Positions 9,276 to 17,053 of a DNA stretch of 64,000 nucleotides are shown here, piece after piece; position 1 is the stretch's first letter, and each line of letters starts with the position of its first letter. The notes under the pieces are model-generated. The model saw only the letters and a list, made by a program, of their open reading frames with translations. It ran no database searches and was not told the DNA's origin. Source of the stretch: Terrimonas sp937888905 (GTDB lineage: Bacteria > Bacteroidota > Bacteroidia > Chitinophagales > Chitinophagaceae); assembly GCA_937888905.1 (NCBI GenBank), contig CALATA010000010.1:62001-126000 (forward strand), written 5' to 3'. The translations under genes and the position numbers were made by a program.

Positions 9276-9389
9276 GGTGGTAAGTAGTAAGTAATTCTTT
9301 GCGTGCACCTGCTCTGCTTTTGACGCAAGGTGCGCAAAGTTTAATCGTGATCATCAATTGACGATTCACGATTGACCATTCACCATTCA
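9276..9389. repeat. composite spacer repeat: TAAGTAA array, TTTGCG hairpin, GTGAAT/GTCAAT array
   Basis: 9280-9297 holds TAAGTAG/TAAGTAA units. 9297-9339 is an imperfect hairpin (CTTTGCG-TG-CACC against GGTGCGCAAAG), a member of a TTTGCG repeat family also seen near 38.2 and 39.1 kb. 9352-9397 is a heptad array reading GTGAATN/GTCAATN on the minus strand, and it supplies the stop codon of the minus-strand gene ending at 9387. Confidence 0.75.
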
Positions 9390-10583
9390 CGATTCAAACA
9401 AACACAAAGTTCCGCCCACCCATTCTTTGTCTTTGTTGTAACGCACACCGATCATCTTGCCTTTGCTCAACCTTGCGAGGTTGTTAGCGGCAACTGGACG
9501 ATCTGCTCCTTTTTTCCAAAAATAAAACAAGCGGATCTCGGCTTTGGCAGGCTCGTCGGGTGTGATCACAACATCGGCATACTTAACCTTTTTCTGAAGG
9601 ATCCAGTTAGCAGGGTCCTTTACGGCTTCGAGATCGGCAGGTGTAACATCGATTACCACACCCTGGCCGGCAAAGGAGAATAAAGGTTTCAATACATAAT
9701 TTTCCAGATCGGACGGCCATTCGGTCAATTGATCGAGAAAATAAGTCGGCGGTACATAAGCGTGTTTGATAAACGGCAGTGTGTATTTGCTGATGCGGTA
9801 AAACCAGGAAGGATGCGGAGCCCATTCCACATCCAGTGGCTCGAATAAAAGTTTGCCTTTTTCCTGTACCTCTTCCGACTGTTGTGCCAGGTCGTCAAAA
9901 ATGATGCGGTTATAAATGCGACGTACCTGTGTTTTAACGCCATCGCGCAGGTAAAATAATTCCTTTCCTTCTTTAATCAATTCGGTAAGACATACGGGTT
10001 CGATGCCAAGATAATCTTTGGTGCAATAAAAATCTATCCGTGTCTTTTGCTGATGTGGGAAAAGTTCCAGCAGGATCACATGCTCCGGTGAATGATTACC
10101 CAGGATGGTATCCTTCAACAATTGTATATAAGAAGATTTGTCGTAGGGAGGCAGGTAAGAACTATACCCTCCGGGTATATCAAAATGACGGTGAACGACA
10201 TCGTCCAGTAATATTTCATAGGCAAAAAGCGAAGGAAATCCCTGCATCTCGATCAATTGCGGTTCATATCCGCCGTTCCCATCCTCGCATATACCGAAGT
10301 CGAATGCGATAAAATCGGTATGTTCATCTTCGTTGGGAACACGCAGATGGTCGGGGATGGCTTTTTCGGTCATCTCTTTGAAGCCGGGGCTTACGATCGT
10401 ATCCACGATGCTTTCGCAGGCGGCCAGTAATTTATCCCTGAAATCGCGCGGAACAAAAACCGGTGTTTCCGCCACCCGGAATTCGATGGCGCCCGGATGA
10501 ATATTTTGCAGATCATGAAGAAAAGCCTCGTAACGTTCAGGGGTAAATGCCTGGTTGTATTGCTCGCGGATAGATGGGGTCAT
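9387..10583 (-). CDS. ATP-grasp-like protein of unknown function
   Basis: 398 residues from the ATG at 10583 (MTPSIREQYNQ). The open frame extends further upstream but encodes low-quality sequence there. The C-terminal part has an ATP-grasp-like signature (YVLKPLFSFAGQGVVIDV, about 310-327, then WILQKKVKYADV). The N-terminal half carries FDFGICEDGNGGYEPQLIEM, an acidic metal-binding-like segment, reminiscent of circularly permuted ATP-grasp ligases (glutathionylspermidine-synthase-like). The substrate is unknown. The last residues and the stop TGA come from a repeat array. It is transcribed divergently from the LysM gene. Assignment rests on motif resemblance only. Confidence 0.6.
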   Translation of the reverse strand: MTPSIREQYNQAFTPERYEAFLHDLQNIHPGAIEFRVAETPVFVPRDFRDKLLAACESIVDTIVSPGFKEMTEKAIPDHLRVPNEDEHTDFIAFDFGICEDGNGGYEPQLIEMQGFPSLFAYEILLDDVVHRHFDIPGGYSSYLPPYDKSSYIQLLKDTILGNHSPEHVILLELFPHQQKTRIDFYCTKDYLGIEPVCLTELIKEGKELFYLRDGVKTQVRRIYNRIIFDDLAQQSEEVQEKGKLLFEPLDVEWAPHPSWFYRISKYTLPFIKHAYVPPTYFLDQLTEWPSDLENYVLKPLFSFAGQGVVIDVTPADLEAVKDPANWILQKKVKYADVVITPDEPAKAEIRLFYFWKKGADRPVAANNLARLSKGKMIGVRYNKDKEWVGGTLCLFES

Positions 10584-10710
10584 ACATTCAACTTGAAGTA
10601 TCAAGATACGAAGGGAAAATTGCTTCCCCAAACAACGTCGGACGCAGCGTGAATTACCCAAGGCTGCAATAAAAAAAAAACCACATCTTTGTAACCCAAA
10701 CGTTGTCAAT

Positions 10711-11727
10711 ATGAACAGAAAATATGTCGTGTTTATCGTTATGGCCTTATTGCTGAGTCAGTTTGTGATGGCGCAAGGTGACTTCATTGCCAAAAGCAGC
10801 AGTGAAGGGTTGTATGTGAATCATAAGGTGGCGCCGAAAGAAGGTTTGTATGCGATAGCGCGTATCTATCATCTGCATCCCCGGACGATTGCTTCGTTCA
10901 ATAAAATGGATATCAACCAGGGGCTCAATCTTGGCCAGGTGATTAAAATCCCGCTGACCAACGAAAACTTTAACCAGCAATCGTCACAGGGTACGCCTGT
11001 GTATTATATCGTAGGTGAAAAAGAGGGGCTCATGAAAGTGAGCAACCTTGCCAATAAAGTAACGCTTGCCCGCCTGCGCGACTGGAATAAACTCAGTTCG
11101 GATGTGGTGCCGGTAGGTAAAAAACTTATCATCGGCTATGTGGCCAATATGGCGGATGCCGCGCCGGCGCCTGCTCCTTTTGCAACAAGCGAACCCAAAC
11201 AACCGGTTACGCCTGTTCAGGAAACAAAACCTGCACCTGCAGAAAAGCCATTTGTGGTAGAGGAGAAGCCGCTGCCGAAAGAAGAACCAAAGAAAGAAGA
11301 GCCCAAAGAAGCGCCGGTAGTAGTGAAGGAAGAACCTAAAAAAGAGGAGCCCCGCCGCGAACAGCCGAAGCCAACACCTGCTCCGGCGGCGACACCGGCA
11401 TCGGAGGATGGCTACTTCAAAACAGCTTTTACGCAGCAGACGCGTTCAACACCCATCTCTAAAAATGAAACGGTAACAGCCGGCATATTCAAAACATCCA
11501 GCGGCTGGCAGGATGCCAAATATTATCTTCTTGTCGACGGCGTGCCAACGGGCACGATCATCCGTATCACGAATCCGGACAACAACAAAGCTGTATACGC
11601 AAAAGTATTGGGTGAAATGAGCTCGATCCGTCAGAACCAGGGAATGAATATCCGCATCAGCAATGCTGCAGCCTCTGCGTTGGGTGTTGGTGAAAGCGAT
11701 AAGTTTATTGTAAGCATCGCTTACTAG
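10711..11727 (+). CDS. LysM-domain protein with C-terminal RlpA-like double-psi beta-barrel
   Basis: Signal peptide (1-21, ending FVMAQ), two LysM modules (about 33-81 and 91-138; EGLYAIARIYHLHPRTIASFN and EGLMKVSNLANKVTLARL), a Pro/Glu/Lys-rich linker (about 148-228 with KEEPK repeats), and a C-terminal domain (about 250-338, GVPTGTIIRITNPDNNKAVYAKV and LGVGESDKFIV) resembling the RlpA double-psi barrel. Such proteins bind peptidoglycan in the periplasm, and RlpA homologues act on denuded glycan strands. Whether this one is catalytic is not shown. A near-consensus -7 element (CATCTTTG, 10684-10691) precedes the ATG. Confidence 0.85.
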   Translation: MNRKYVVFIVMALLLSQFVMAQGDFIAKSSSEGLYVNHKVAPKEGLYAIARIYHLHPRTIASFNKMDINQGLNLGQVIKIPLTNENFNQQSSQGTPVYYIVGEKEGLMKVSNLANKVTLARLRDWNKLSSDVVPVGKKLIIGYVANMADAAPAPAPFATSEPKQPVTPVQETKPAPAEKPFVVEEKPLPKEEPKKEEPKEAPVVVKEEPKKEEPRREQPKPTPAPAATPASEDGYFKTAFTQQTRSTPISKNETVTAGIFKTSSGWQDAKYYLLVDGVPTGTIIRITNPDNNKAVYAKVLGEMSSIRQNQGMNIRISNAAASALGVGESDKFIVSIAY

Positions 11728-11892
11728 GTAAAACAGCCGTAATAAGTAATAAGTAATTAGTTTTAAGTAACAGCGATGGTTCGTTTACACACGAACCATC
11801 GCTGTTCAGGACAATGCTGAATTTACTGAAGCGTTTAAATTCGTGAGTGCCAGAACCTCAGGGTCTATTCACGACTCACGATTGACAATTCA
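11728..11892. repeat. composite spacer repeat with 15-bp-arm palindrome
   Basis: Begins with AACAGCCG and TAAGTAA units (11731-11768). A palindrome follows, with arms AACAGCGATGGTTCG (11769-11783) and its exact complement (11792-11806) around an 8-base loop, then about 45 bases of unique sequence. A minus-strand GTGAATN/GTCAATN array ends the spacer and provides the fmt stop codon (11893-11895). The palindrome belongs to the TGGTTCG family and could also end transcription. Confidence 0.8.
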
Positions 11893-12828
11893 CTACCCAA
11901 AACGATAGCCCCGCAGGAACTCATCTATCGCTATTCTCTTTTTCCCTTCAAGTTGTAGTTCTTTCACCAGCACATAACCATCATTGCAGGCAAAACGTAA
12001 ATATGTTTTACTATCCGTATCGTAAGCGCCCGGCGCGTGGGAAGGTATTTGCAATTGCTTTTCACTGCGGAAAATTTTCAGCGTTTTATCATCGAGCGAA
12101 GTGAAGGCTCCGGGAAAGGGAGAGAGGCCGCGGATAAGATTATGTACCGTTGCAGTGGGTTGATTAAAATCGATCCGGGCCGTATCTGTGAAGAGTTTTG
12201 GTGCATGATGTAAGGTGCTTCCTTCGTCCGCCTGTTGCGGTTGTTCAGTTAGGCTTCCATCGGCTAACCCTTTTACGGTTTTTACCAGCAATTGTGCACC
12301 GATCTCTTTCATGCGGTCGTGCACTTCGCCGGCCGTTTCATTTTCCCCGATAGGAAAGCTGTCTTGTAACAAAATATTTCCGGTGTCGATCTCGTGTTGC
12401 AAACGGAAAGTGGTAACACCTGTAACGGTTTCGCCATTGATCACGGCCCAGTTGATCGGGGCCGCTCCACGATATTGAGGCAGCAGTGATCCATGCAGAT
12501 TGACAGTGCCCAGCGGCGGCATGTTCCATACCAGTTCAGGCAACATGCGGAAAGCAACCACGATCTGTAAATCGGCATCGAGTTTACGCAATTCTTCGAG
12601 GAACACCGGATTCTTCAGCCGTTCCGGTTGGAGAACGGGAATATCTTTTTCTACGGCATATTGTTTTACCGCACTGCCCTGCATTTTCATACCACGGCCC
12701 GCCGGTTTGTCCGGAGCAGTGATGACGGCTACAATATGACATCCTGCCTGCACTAATGCATCCAGCGAAGCAACGGCAAATTCAGGCGTACCCATGAAAA
12801 CAATACGGAGAGAACGGAAATCCTTCAT
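11893..12828 (-). CDS. fmt: methionyl-tRNA formyltransferase
   Basis: Transfers the formyl group of 10-formyl-THF to Met-tRNAfMet for translation initiation. The Rossmann-like formyltransferase domain starts with RIVFMGTPEFA, carries the catalytic region NLHGSLLPQYRGAAPINW (about 110-127) and the downstream DTGNILLQ motif. The C-terminal tRNA-binding domain spans about 205-311. At 311 residues it has normal length. A perfect -7 element (TACTTTTG on the minus strand, 12839-12846) ends 10 nt before the ATG and lies inside a heptad array. The stop TAG is the first triplet of another array. Confidence 0.97.
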   Translation of the reverse strand: MKDFRSLRIVFMGTPEFAVASLDALVQAGCHIVAVITAPDKPAGRGMKMQGSAVKQYAVEKDIPVLQPERLKNPVFLEELRKLDADLQIVVAFRMLPELVWNMPPLGTVNLHGSLLPQYRGAAPINWAVINGETVTGVTTFRLQHEIDTGNILLQDSFPIGENETAGEVHDRMKEIGAQLLVKTVKGLADGSLTEQPQQADEGSTLHHAPKLFTDTARIDFNQPTATVHNLIRGLSPFPGAFTSLDDKTLKIFRSEKQLQIPSHAPGAYDTDSKTYLRFACNDGYVLVKELQLEGKKRIAIDEFLRGYRFG

Positions 12829-12935
12829 TGTAAAAATTCAAAAGTAAAAAGTCAAAATTCAATCCCGAAGTCTCGGGAGTGAGTCGTGAATCGTCAATGG
12901 CTACTTACTACTTATAACTTATTACGGCTGTTTCA
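12829..12935. repeat. heptanucleotide array with embedded hairpin and fmt promoter
   Basis: 7-bp units AAAATTC, AAAAGTA, AAAAGTC (12833-12862), a small hairpin CCCGA-AGTC-TCGGG (12864-12877), then GTGAATC/GTCAATG and TTACTAC/TTATAAC units ending in CGGCTGTTT. The -7 box of fmt (minus strand, 12839-12846) is formed by array units. Confidence 0.75.
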
Positions 12936-12943
12936 CTGTATCC

Positions 12944-14218
12944 TCAAAAATCAGCATATAACAAATACTTCTTCCTGATACTCTTAAACTCCTTCAACTT
13001 CGGTTCCCAACTCTTACGGATTTCGCTTTCAGGAACATTGTCGCGGATCTGTTGCCAGAGTTCATTGTTGCCGGCCAGTTTGTTGAAAAATGATTCTTCC
13101 ATTTTGCCGGATTTGGGCAGAATGAAAAACTTGTCTTTAGCAGGAAATAATTTATAAGCTTCGATGATCCATTTAACCTGTAACTGGTCATTGACTTTTT
13201 TGGCAACTGCATCGATCGAACCGCTGAGATCCCAGCCATAACAGACTTTACCGTAGTGCTTCGATTTTTTTGCCCCCTCATTAGGATTCGGTGTGAAGGC
13301 ATACAGGTTTTTAGGCAATGAAGGATCGCCGAATACCTGGAACGGTTTGGAAGTGCCGCGGCCTTCGCTCAATGTAGTGCCTTCAAAAAAACAAGTGGAT
13401 GGGTATAGATAGATCGACTGCAGGTTTGGAAGATTAGGAGAGGGTTTCACCGGCAGTTCATAACGGCTTTTGTGCGTGTAATTGGCGCATTTGATGATCT
13501 GGAAATGAAAAGGCGTGTCAACGCTGTTCTTTGCGGTTTGATAATAGGCATAACGGGCATTTGCTTTTTCACTCAGCCATTTTTCTCCGGCAATCATCAT
13601 GGCGTATTCCGCGATGGTCATGCCATACACTACCGGTACGGGCTGCATGCCTACGAATGATTTGTATTTGCGGTCGAGCACGGGTCCGTCGACATAGTGT
13701 CCGTTTGGATTGGGGCGGTCCAGCAGCAACAATGGTTTGCCTGCTTCAAATGCGGCATTCATGAATTCTTCCAGCGAAGAAATGTAGGTATAAAAACGCA
13801 CGCCTACATCCTGGATATCAAAAATGAGTATGTCCACGTCTTTCATGTCGTCGGCAGAGGGGCGGCGTTTGCTGCCGTATAGCGATACCACGCGGATGCC
13901 GGTTTCTTCATCGGTATAGTTGCCTACTTTTTCCCCCGCATCGGCGGTGCCGCGGAAGCCATGCTCCGGCCCGAAAATCACGCGGATATCGAGGCCTAAT
14001 TTGCGCAGCGTATCCACCAGGTGCACATTGCCCACCGTAGTAGTCTGGTTGGCGAAAATGCCCAGGCGTTTTCCCTTGATCAAAGGGAGATAAGCCTCGA
14101 TACGTTCTGCGCCCGGTTTGATGGCCGCCGAAAGGGTCGAGTCAGGCGGTGTAACAGATTTTCCAGAAACGTTTAACAGGCTGATACAACACGCCAAAAT
14201 GCTGAGTACTAATTTCAT
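12944..14218 (-). CDS. DUF1343 exo-beta-N-acetylmuramidase (NamZ-like)
   Basis: Signal peptide (about 1-20), then a DUF1343 domain across the rest of the 424 residues. Family motifs include FANQTTTVGNVHLVDTL, FGPEHGFRGTADAGEKV, DILIFDIQDVGVRFYTYIS and LLLDRPNPNG. Characterised members (B. subtilis and Tannerella NamZ, family GH171) remove terminal MurNAc from peptidoglycan fragments. The signal peptide places it in the periplasm or outside, so the likely role is cell-wall recycling. It is preceded upstream by fmt in the same direction but separated by a repeat array, so it is probably transcribed on its own. Confidence 0.9.
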   Translation of the reverse strand: MKLVLSILACCISLLNVSGKSVTPPDSTLSAAIKPGAERIEAYLPLIKGKRLGIFANQTTTVGNVHLVDTLRKLGLDIRVIFGPEHGFRGTADAGEKVGNYTDEETGIRVVSLYGSKRRPSADDMKDVDILIFDIQDVGVRFYTYISSLEEFMNAAFEAGKPLLLLDRPNPNGHYVDGPVLDRKYKSFVGMQPVPVVYGMTIAEYAMMIAGEKWLSEKANARYAYYQTAKNSVDTPFHFQIIKCANYTHKSRYELPVKPSPNLPNLQSIYLYPSTCFFEGTTLSEGRGTSKPFQVFGDPSLPKNLYAFTPNPNEGAKKSKHYGKVCYGWDLSGSIDAVAKKVNDQLQVKWIIEAYKLFPAKDKFFILPKSGKMEESFFNKLAGNNELWQQIRDNVPESEIRKSWEPKLKEFKSIRKKYLLYADF

Positions 14219-14279
14219 GTGTTCCGTATTTACTTACAGTCAAAATTGCGAAAAAACTTATTAACGGCTTCATAAATAT

Positions 14280-14314
14280 TTTGTCGCCCCGCCCGCGATT
14301 TTGCCCTACCTTTC
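14280..14314 (+). promoter_or_regulatory. -33/-7 promoter of the FKBP gene
   Basis: TTTG (14280-14283), 23-bp spacer, then TACCTTTC (14307-14314; one mismatch to TAnnTTTG), 24 nt before the ATG. Confidence 0.5.
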
Positions 14315-14338
14315 AGCCCTAAAACAAATCATTTATTT

Positions 14339-14788
14339 ATGGTAAAGAAGGGTGATAAAGTAAAGGTTCACTATCATGGCCGCCTGGAAAACGGTGAAAC
14401 CTTTGATAAGTCGGAAGGTCGTGAACCGCTGGAATTCGAAGTGGGAAGTGGAATGGTGATCAAAGGCTTCGATGAAGGCGTCACCGGTATGCAGGTTGGC
14501 GAAAAAAAGACGATCCATATTCCATTTGCGGAAGCTTACGGTCCGCAGAATCCCGATATGGTAGTGGAAATGCCGAAAGACCGTTTTCCTCCCGAAGTAC
14601 AGATCGAAGTGGGTATGCCCCTTGTTATGAGCGACCAGACAGGTCAGCAATTCCAGGTGGTGGTGCAGGAGATTCGTGAAGAATCCGTGATCCTCGATGC
14701 CAACCATCCACTCGCAGGTAAAGATCTCATCTTTGACCTCGAATTGATGGAGATCGCCGGCGGAAGCCCGCTGATCATTATGCCCTGA
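14339..14788 (+). CDS. FKBP-type peptidyl-prolyl isomerase, SlyD-like
   Basis: 149 residues with no signal peptide, so cytoplasmic. The FKBP fold begins at residue 1 (KKGDKVKVHYHGRLENGETFD) and is interrupted by a SlyD-type insert-in-flap chaperone domain (about 68-125) before the closing LAGKDLIFDLELMEI. It lacks SlyD's His-rich metal-binding tail. It should catalyse proline isomerisation and act as a folding chaperone. A strong terminator follows directly, so the gene is monocistronic. Confidence 0.93.
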   Translation: MVKKGDKVKVHYHGRLENGETFDKSEGREPLEFEVGSGMVIKGFDEGVTGMQVGEKKTIHIPFAEAYGPQNPDMVVEMPKDRFPPEVQIEVGMPLVMSDQTGQQFQVVVQEIREESVILDANHPLAGKDLIFDLELMEIAGGSPLIIMP

Positions 14789-14823
14789 TCGCTTTTTTCA
14801 ACCTTTATAAAAAGAAAAATAGC

Positions 14824-14866
14824 ATGGCCGGGCATACCGAAAAGTTGCCTGGCCATTTTGTTTTTT
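14824..14866 (+). terminator. rho-independent terminator
   Basis: 11-bp stem (ATGGCCGGGCA / TGCCTGGCCAT with one G-U pair) and an 11-base loop, followed by TTTGTTTTTT. It ends the FKBP transcript directly before the next start codon. Confidence 0.85.
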
Positions 14867-15670
14867 ATGACAACGCTTTCAGTATATCAGTTCATTCAAT
14901 ATAAACAACGTTATGTTCCCGCTGTTAGCGTAGTCCTGCTGCTGCTCATCAATGTCTGTTTAGATTTTTTAGTTACCTGGTTTCGACAAAGCGCTTTCTA
15001 CCTTTCCGAATCAGTGTTGTTCAGCTCCTACTGGTTATTGCTGCTTCCCGCATTGCTCTTGCTTTTCGTGTTGGTGAAAAAAACAAAAACGACCGGTGCA
15101 AAAATTCTTTTAACCGTTTCGGTATTGCTGCTGCATTTCATCACTTATCCGGCTGTGATAGGGATGTTATCAGGATTGTTTTATGAACATCAGTATGCTT
15201 ACTGGCAAACGTTTAGTTTCGCTTTGTCCGCTTATTTTATCCAATCAGTGATTATCTACGGTGGCTGGCTGGCAGCCTTTCTTTTCCGTCATAAAAAAAA
15301 TAGTCCGGCACCATCTTTCCTTCATTCACTTATTGTTACCGACAGCGGCAACCGCAAACAAGTCATTTCCCTGAAAGAAGTGCTTTGCTTCTCGGCCAAC
15401 CCGCCTTATGTCAATATCCACCATCGCTCTAAAAAATATCTCCATACCGGCACCCTGAAATCGCTCGAAGAGCAGTTGGATGCCCGGCAGTTTGTCCGCA
15501 TTCATAAATCTTCTATCGTCAACATCTGTCAGGTCGTTTCCGTGCAGTCGCGCCAGAATGGAGACTACGATGCCACCCTTTCCGACGGCACCGTTGTAAG
15601 AGTGAGCCGCAATTACGCCAAAGAGTTCAAGGCATTATTCTCTAAAGGCCCTCAGCTTACCGCAGAATAA
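14867..15670 (+). CDS. membrane-anchored LytTR-type transcriptional regulator
   Basis: 267 residues from the ATG at 14867; a TTG nine bases upstream lies in the terminator T-tract and was rejected. Residues 1-140 contain four hydrophobic segments. Residues about 160-265 form a LytTR DNA-binding domain (QVISLKEVLCFSANPPYVNI, FVRIHKSSIVNICQV, LSDGTVVRVSRNYAKEFK). No receiver or kinase domain is present, so it would act as a one-component membrane regulator. The target is unknown; family members usually bind paired direct repeats. The T-tract just before the ATG leaves no room for an obvious promoter. Confidence 0.85.
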   Translation: MTTLSVYQFIQYKQRYVPAVSVVLLLLINVCLDFLVTWFRQSAFYLSESVLFSSYWLLLLPALLLLFVLVKKTKTTGAKILLTVSVLLLHFITYPAVIGMLSGLFYEHQYAYWQTFSFALSAYFIQSVIIYGGWLAAFLFRHKKNSPAPSFLHSLIVTDSGNRKQVISLKEVLCFSANPPYVNIHHRSKKYLHTGTLKSLEEQLDARQFVRIHKSSIVNICQVVSVQSRQNGDYDATLSDGTVVRVSRNYAKEFKALFSKGPQLTAE

Positions 15671-15737
15671 ACTCGGCTTGCCGTATCCCATTTGATATCA
15701 ACTGTTTGCAACGCCATTTTTGTAGAAACGACTTATT

Positions 15738-16928
15738 ATGAATAGAATCGATTGCTGCAGCCTGCTTGTGCTGTGTTGTTTCTTTTTCAGTTGCAATACC
15801 GGATCTTCTCAAAAACAACCGCAACAAAAAGTTGGTGGCGGCTGCGATGGCTGCGAACTCATGTATGCCGGAATGCCTGCTGACATTTCTTCCACCGACA
15901 CCAGTGCCGGCTGGTACGAAGCCGGACAAAAACTGATTGTGTCGGGAACCGTTTTTCAGCCGGACGGCAAAACGCCGGCACCAGGCATTATCATTTATTA
16001 TTGGCAAACGGACAATAACGGTTACTATTCACCCAAACCAGGCATGGAAGAAAAAACAAAGCGGCACGGCCATATCCGCGGCTGGGTAAAAACAGATCTA
16101 AGCGGCAATTACACGATCAATACCATTCGTCCGGCGCCTTATCCGAACCAGGACGAGCCCGCCCATATCCATTTATCTGTTAAAGAGCCGGATATTGCCA
16201 ATGAATATTATACTGATGAAATTGTTTTTGATGACGATGAACTGCTGATCCCGACGCTCAAAAAAAGGCCTCAGGAGAATCGCGGTGGCAGTGGCATCGT
16301 AAGGGTGTTATTGAAAGACAGTATCCAGGTCGCCGAACACGACATTGTGCTGGGATTGAATATTCCCGGTTATCCCGGCAAACCAGTCACAGGCGTTGTA
16401 TCAGGACTTAATATCGGTGAAGATCAGCCCTCTTTTATGCCTTTCCATGCCTTCGGACCCGATAAAGGCACGCAAACCTGTCCTGTTTGCAAATACGGAC
16501 GTTACCACGGCATCATTTATTTTACCGGAAACACCACAGACTGGACCGAAGTAAAAAGCTGGTTGCAATTCCTGGAAAAAGAAAGTGAAAAACGGAACCG
16601 CTACCTGAAAGTGTATTTTGTATATGGCGGGGATAAAAATTACAACCAGTCGAACAGGCAGCAGTTGTTGGAAAAGTTGGGAAAAGAATTAACGATCCGC
16701 TATACAGCATTGACATTTGTGCCGTCATTTTCCGACCGGCCAACGGAGGCGTATAAGAACAGGATTAATCCCGGAGCGCGCAACACATTTATCATTTACA
16801 AACACAGGAGTATTGTTGACAAATACATCAACCTGCAACCAAACGAGGAAAATTTCAGGCTGATTTCCGGCGCGCTGGATAAAACACAGGGGCGGTATTT
16901 CGATCTTCCCGAACCTGCGCATGATTGA
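15738..16928 (+). CDS. lipoprotein: intradiol dioxygenase-like domain fused to a thioredoxin-like domain
   Basis: A lipoprotein signal ends in FFFSC (Cys19). Residues about 55-205 resemble intradiol ring-cleavage dioxygenases, and all four iron ligands have counterparts: Tyr97 (DNNGYY), Tyr135 (RPAPYP), His143 and His145 (PAHIHLS). Residues about 225-390 look like a thioredoxin/peroxiredoxin-type domain with a CPVC motif (Cys248, Cys251) in GTQTCPVCKYGRYHGIIYF. The N-terminal part also holds CDGC (36-39). Protein location (envelope lipid anchor) and the redox domain argue against ordinary catechol breakdown. The function is unknown. It stands alone between LytTR and pepT. Confidence 0.75.
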   Translation: MNRIDCCSLLVLCCFFFSCNTGSSQKQPQQKVGGGCDGCELMYAGMPADISSTDTSAGWYEAGQKLIVSGTVFQPDGKTPAPGIIIYYWQTDNNGYYSPKPGMEEKTKRHGHIRGWVKTDLSGNYTINTIRPAPYPNQDEPAHIHLSVKEPDIANEYYTDEIVFDDDELLIPTLKKRPQENRGGSGIVRVLLKDSIQVAEHDIVLGLNIPGYPGKPVTGVVSGLNIGEDQPSFMPFHAFGPDKGTQTCPVCKYGRYHGIIYFTGNTTDWTEVKSWLQFLEKESEKRNRYLKVYFVYGGDKNYNQSNRQQLLEKLGKELTIRYTALTFVPSFSDRPTEAYKNRINPGARNTFIIYKHRSIVDKYINLQPNEENFRLISGALDKTQGRYFDLPEPAHD

Positions 16929-17000
16929 TATCCACCCGGTTGCGCCTAGCCATTCCCGATGCTGATGTGATTATCCACACCCATGGTTTGTACTTTAACT

Positions 17001-17031
17001 GTTGCAAACCATTTTCATTTCTGTACATTTG
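17001..17031 (+). promoter_or_regulatory. -33/-7 promoter of pepT
   Basis: GTTG (17001-17004), 19-bp spacer, then a perfect TACATTTG (17024-17031), 22 nt before the pepT ATG. Confidence 0.6.
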
Positions 17032-17053
17032 ACGCCCCTAATCACTCTAATTT

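Noticed and set aside
10584..10709. Upstream extension of the ATP-grasp-like frame
   Set aside because: Cys/Arg-rich low-quality translation that would overlap the divergent LysM promoter; an ATG at 10583 fits better.
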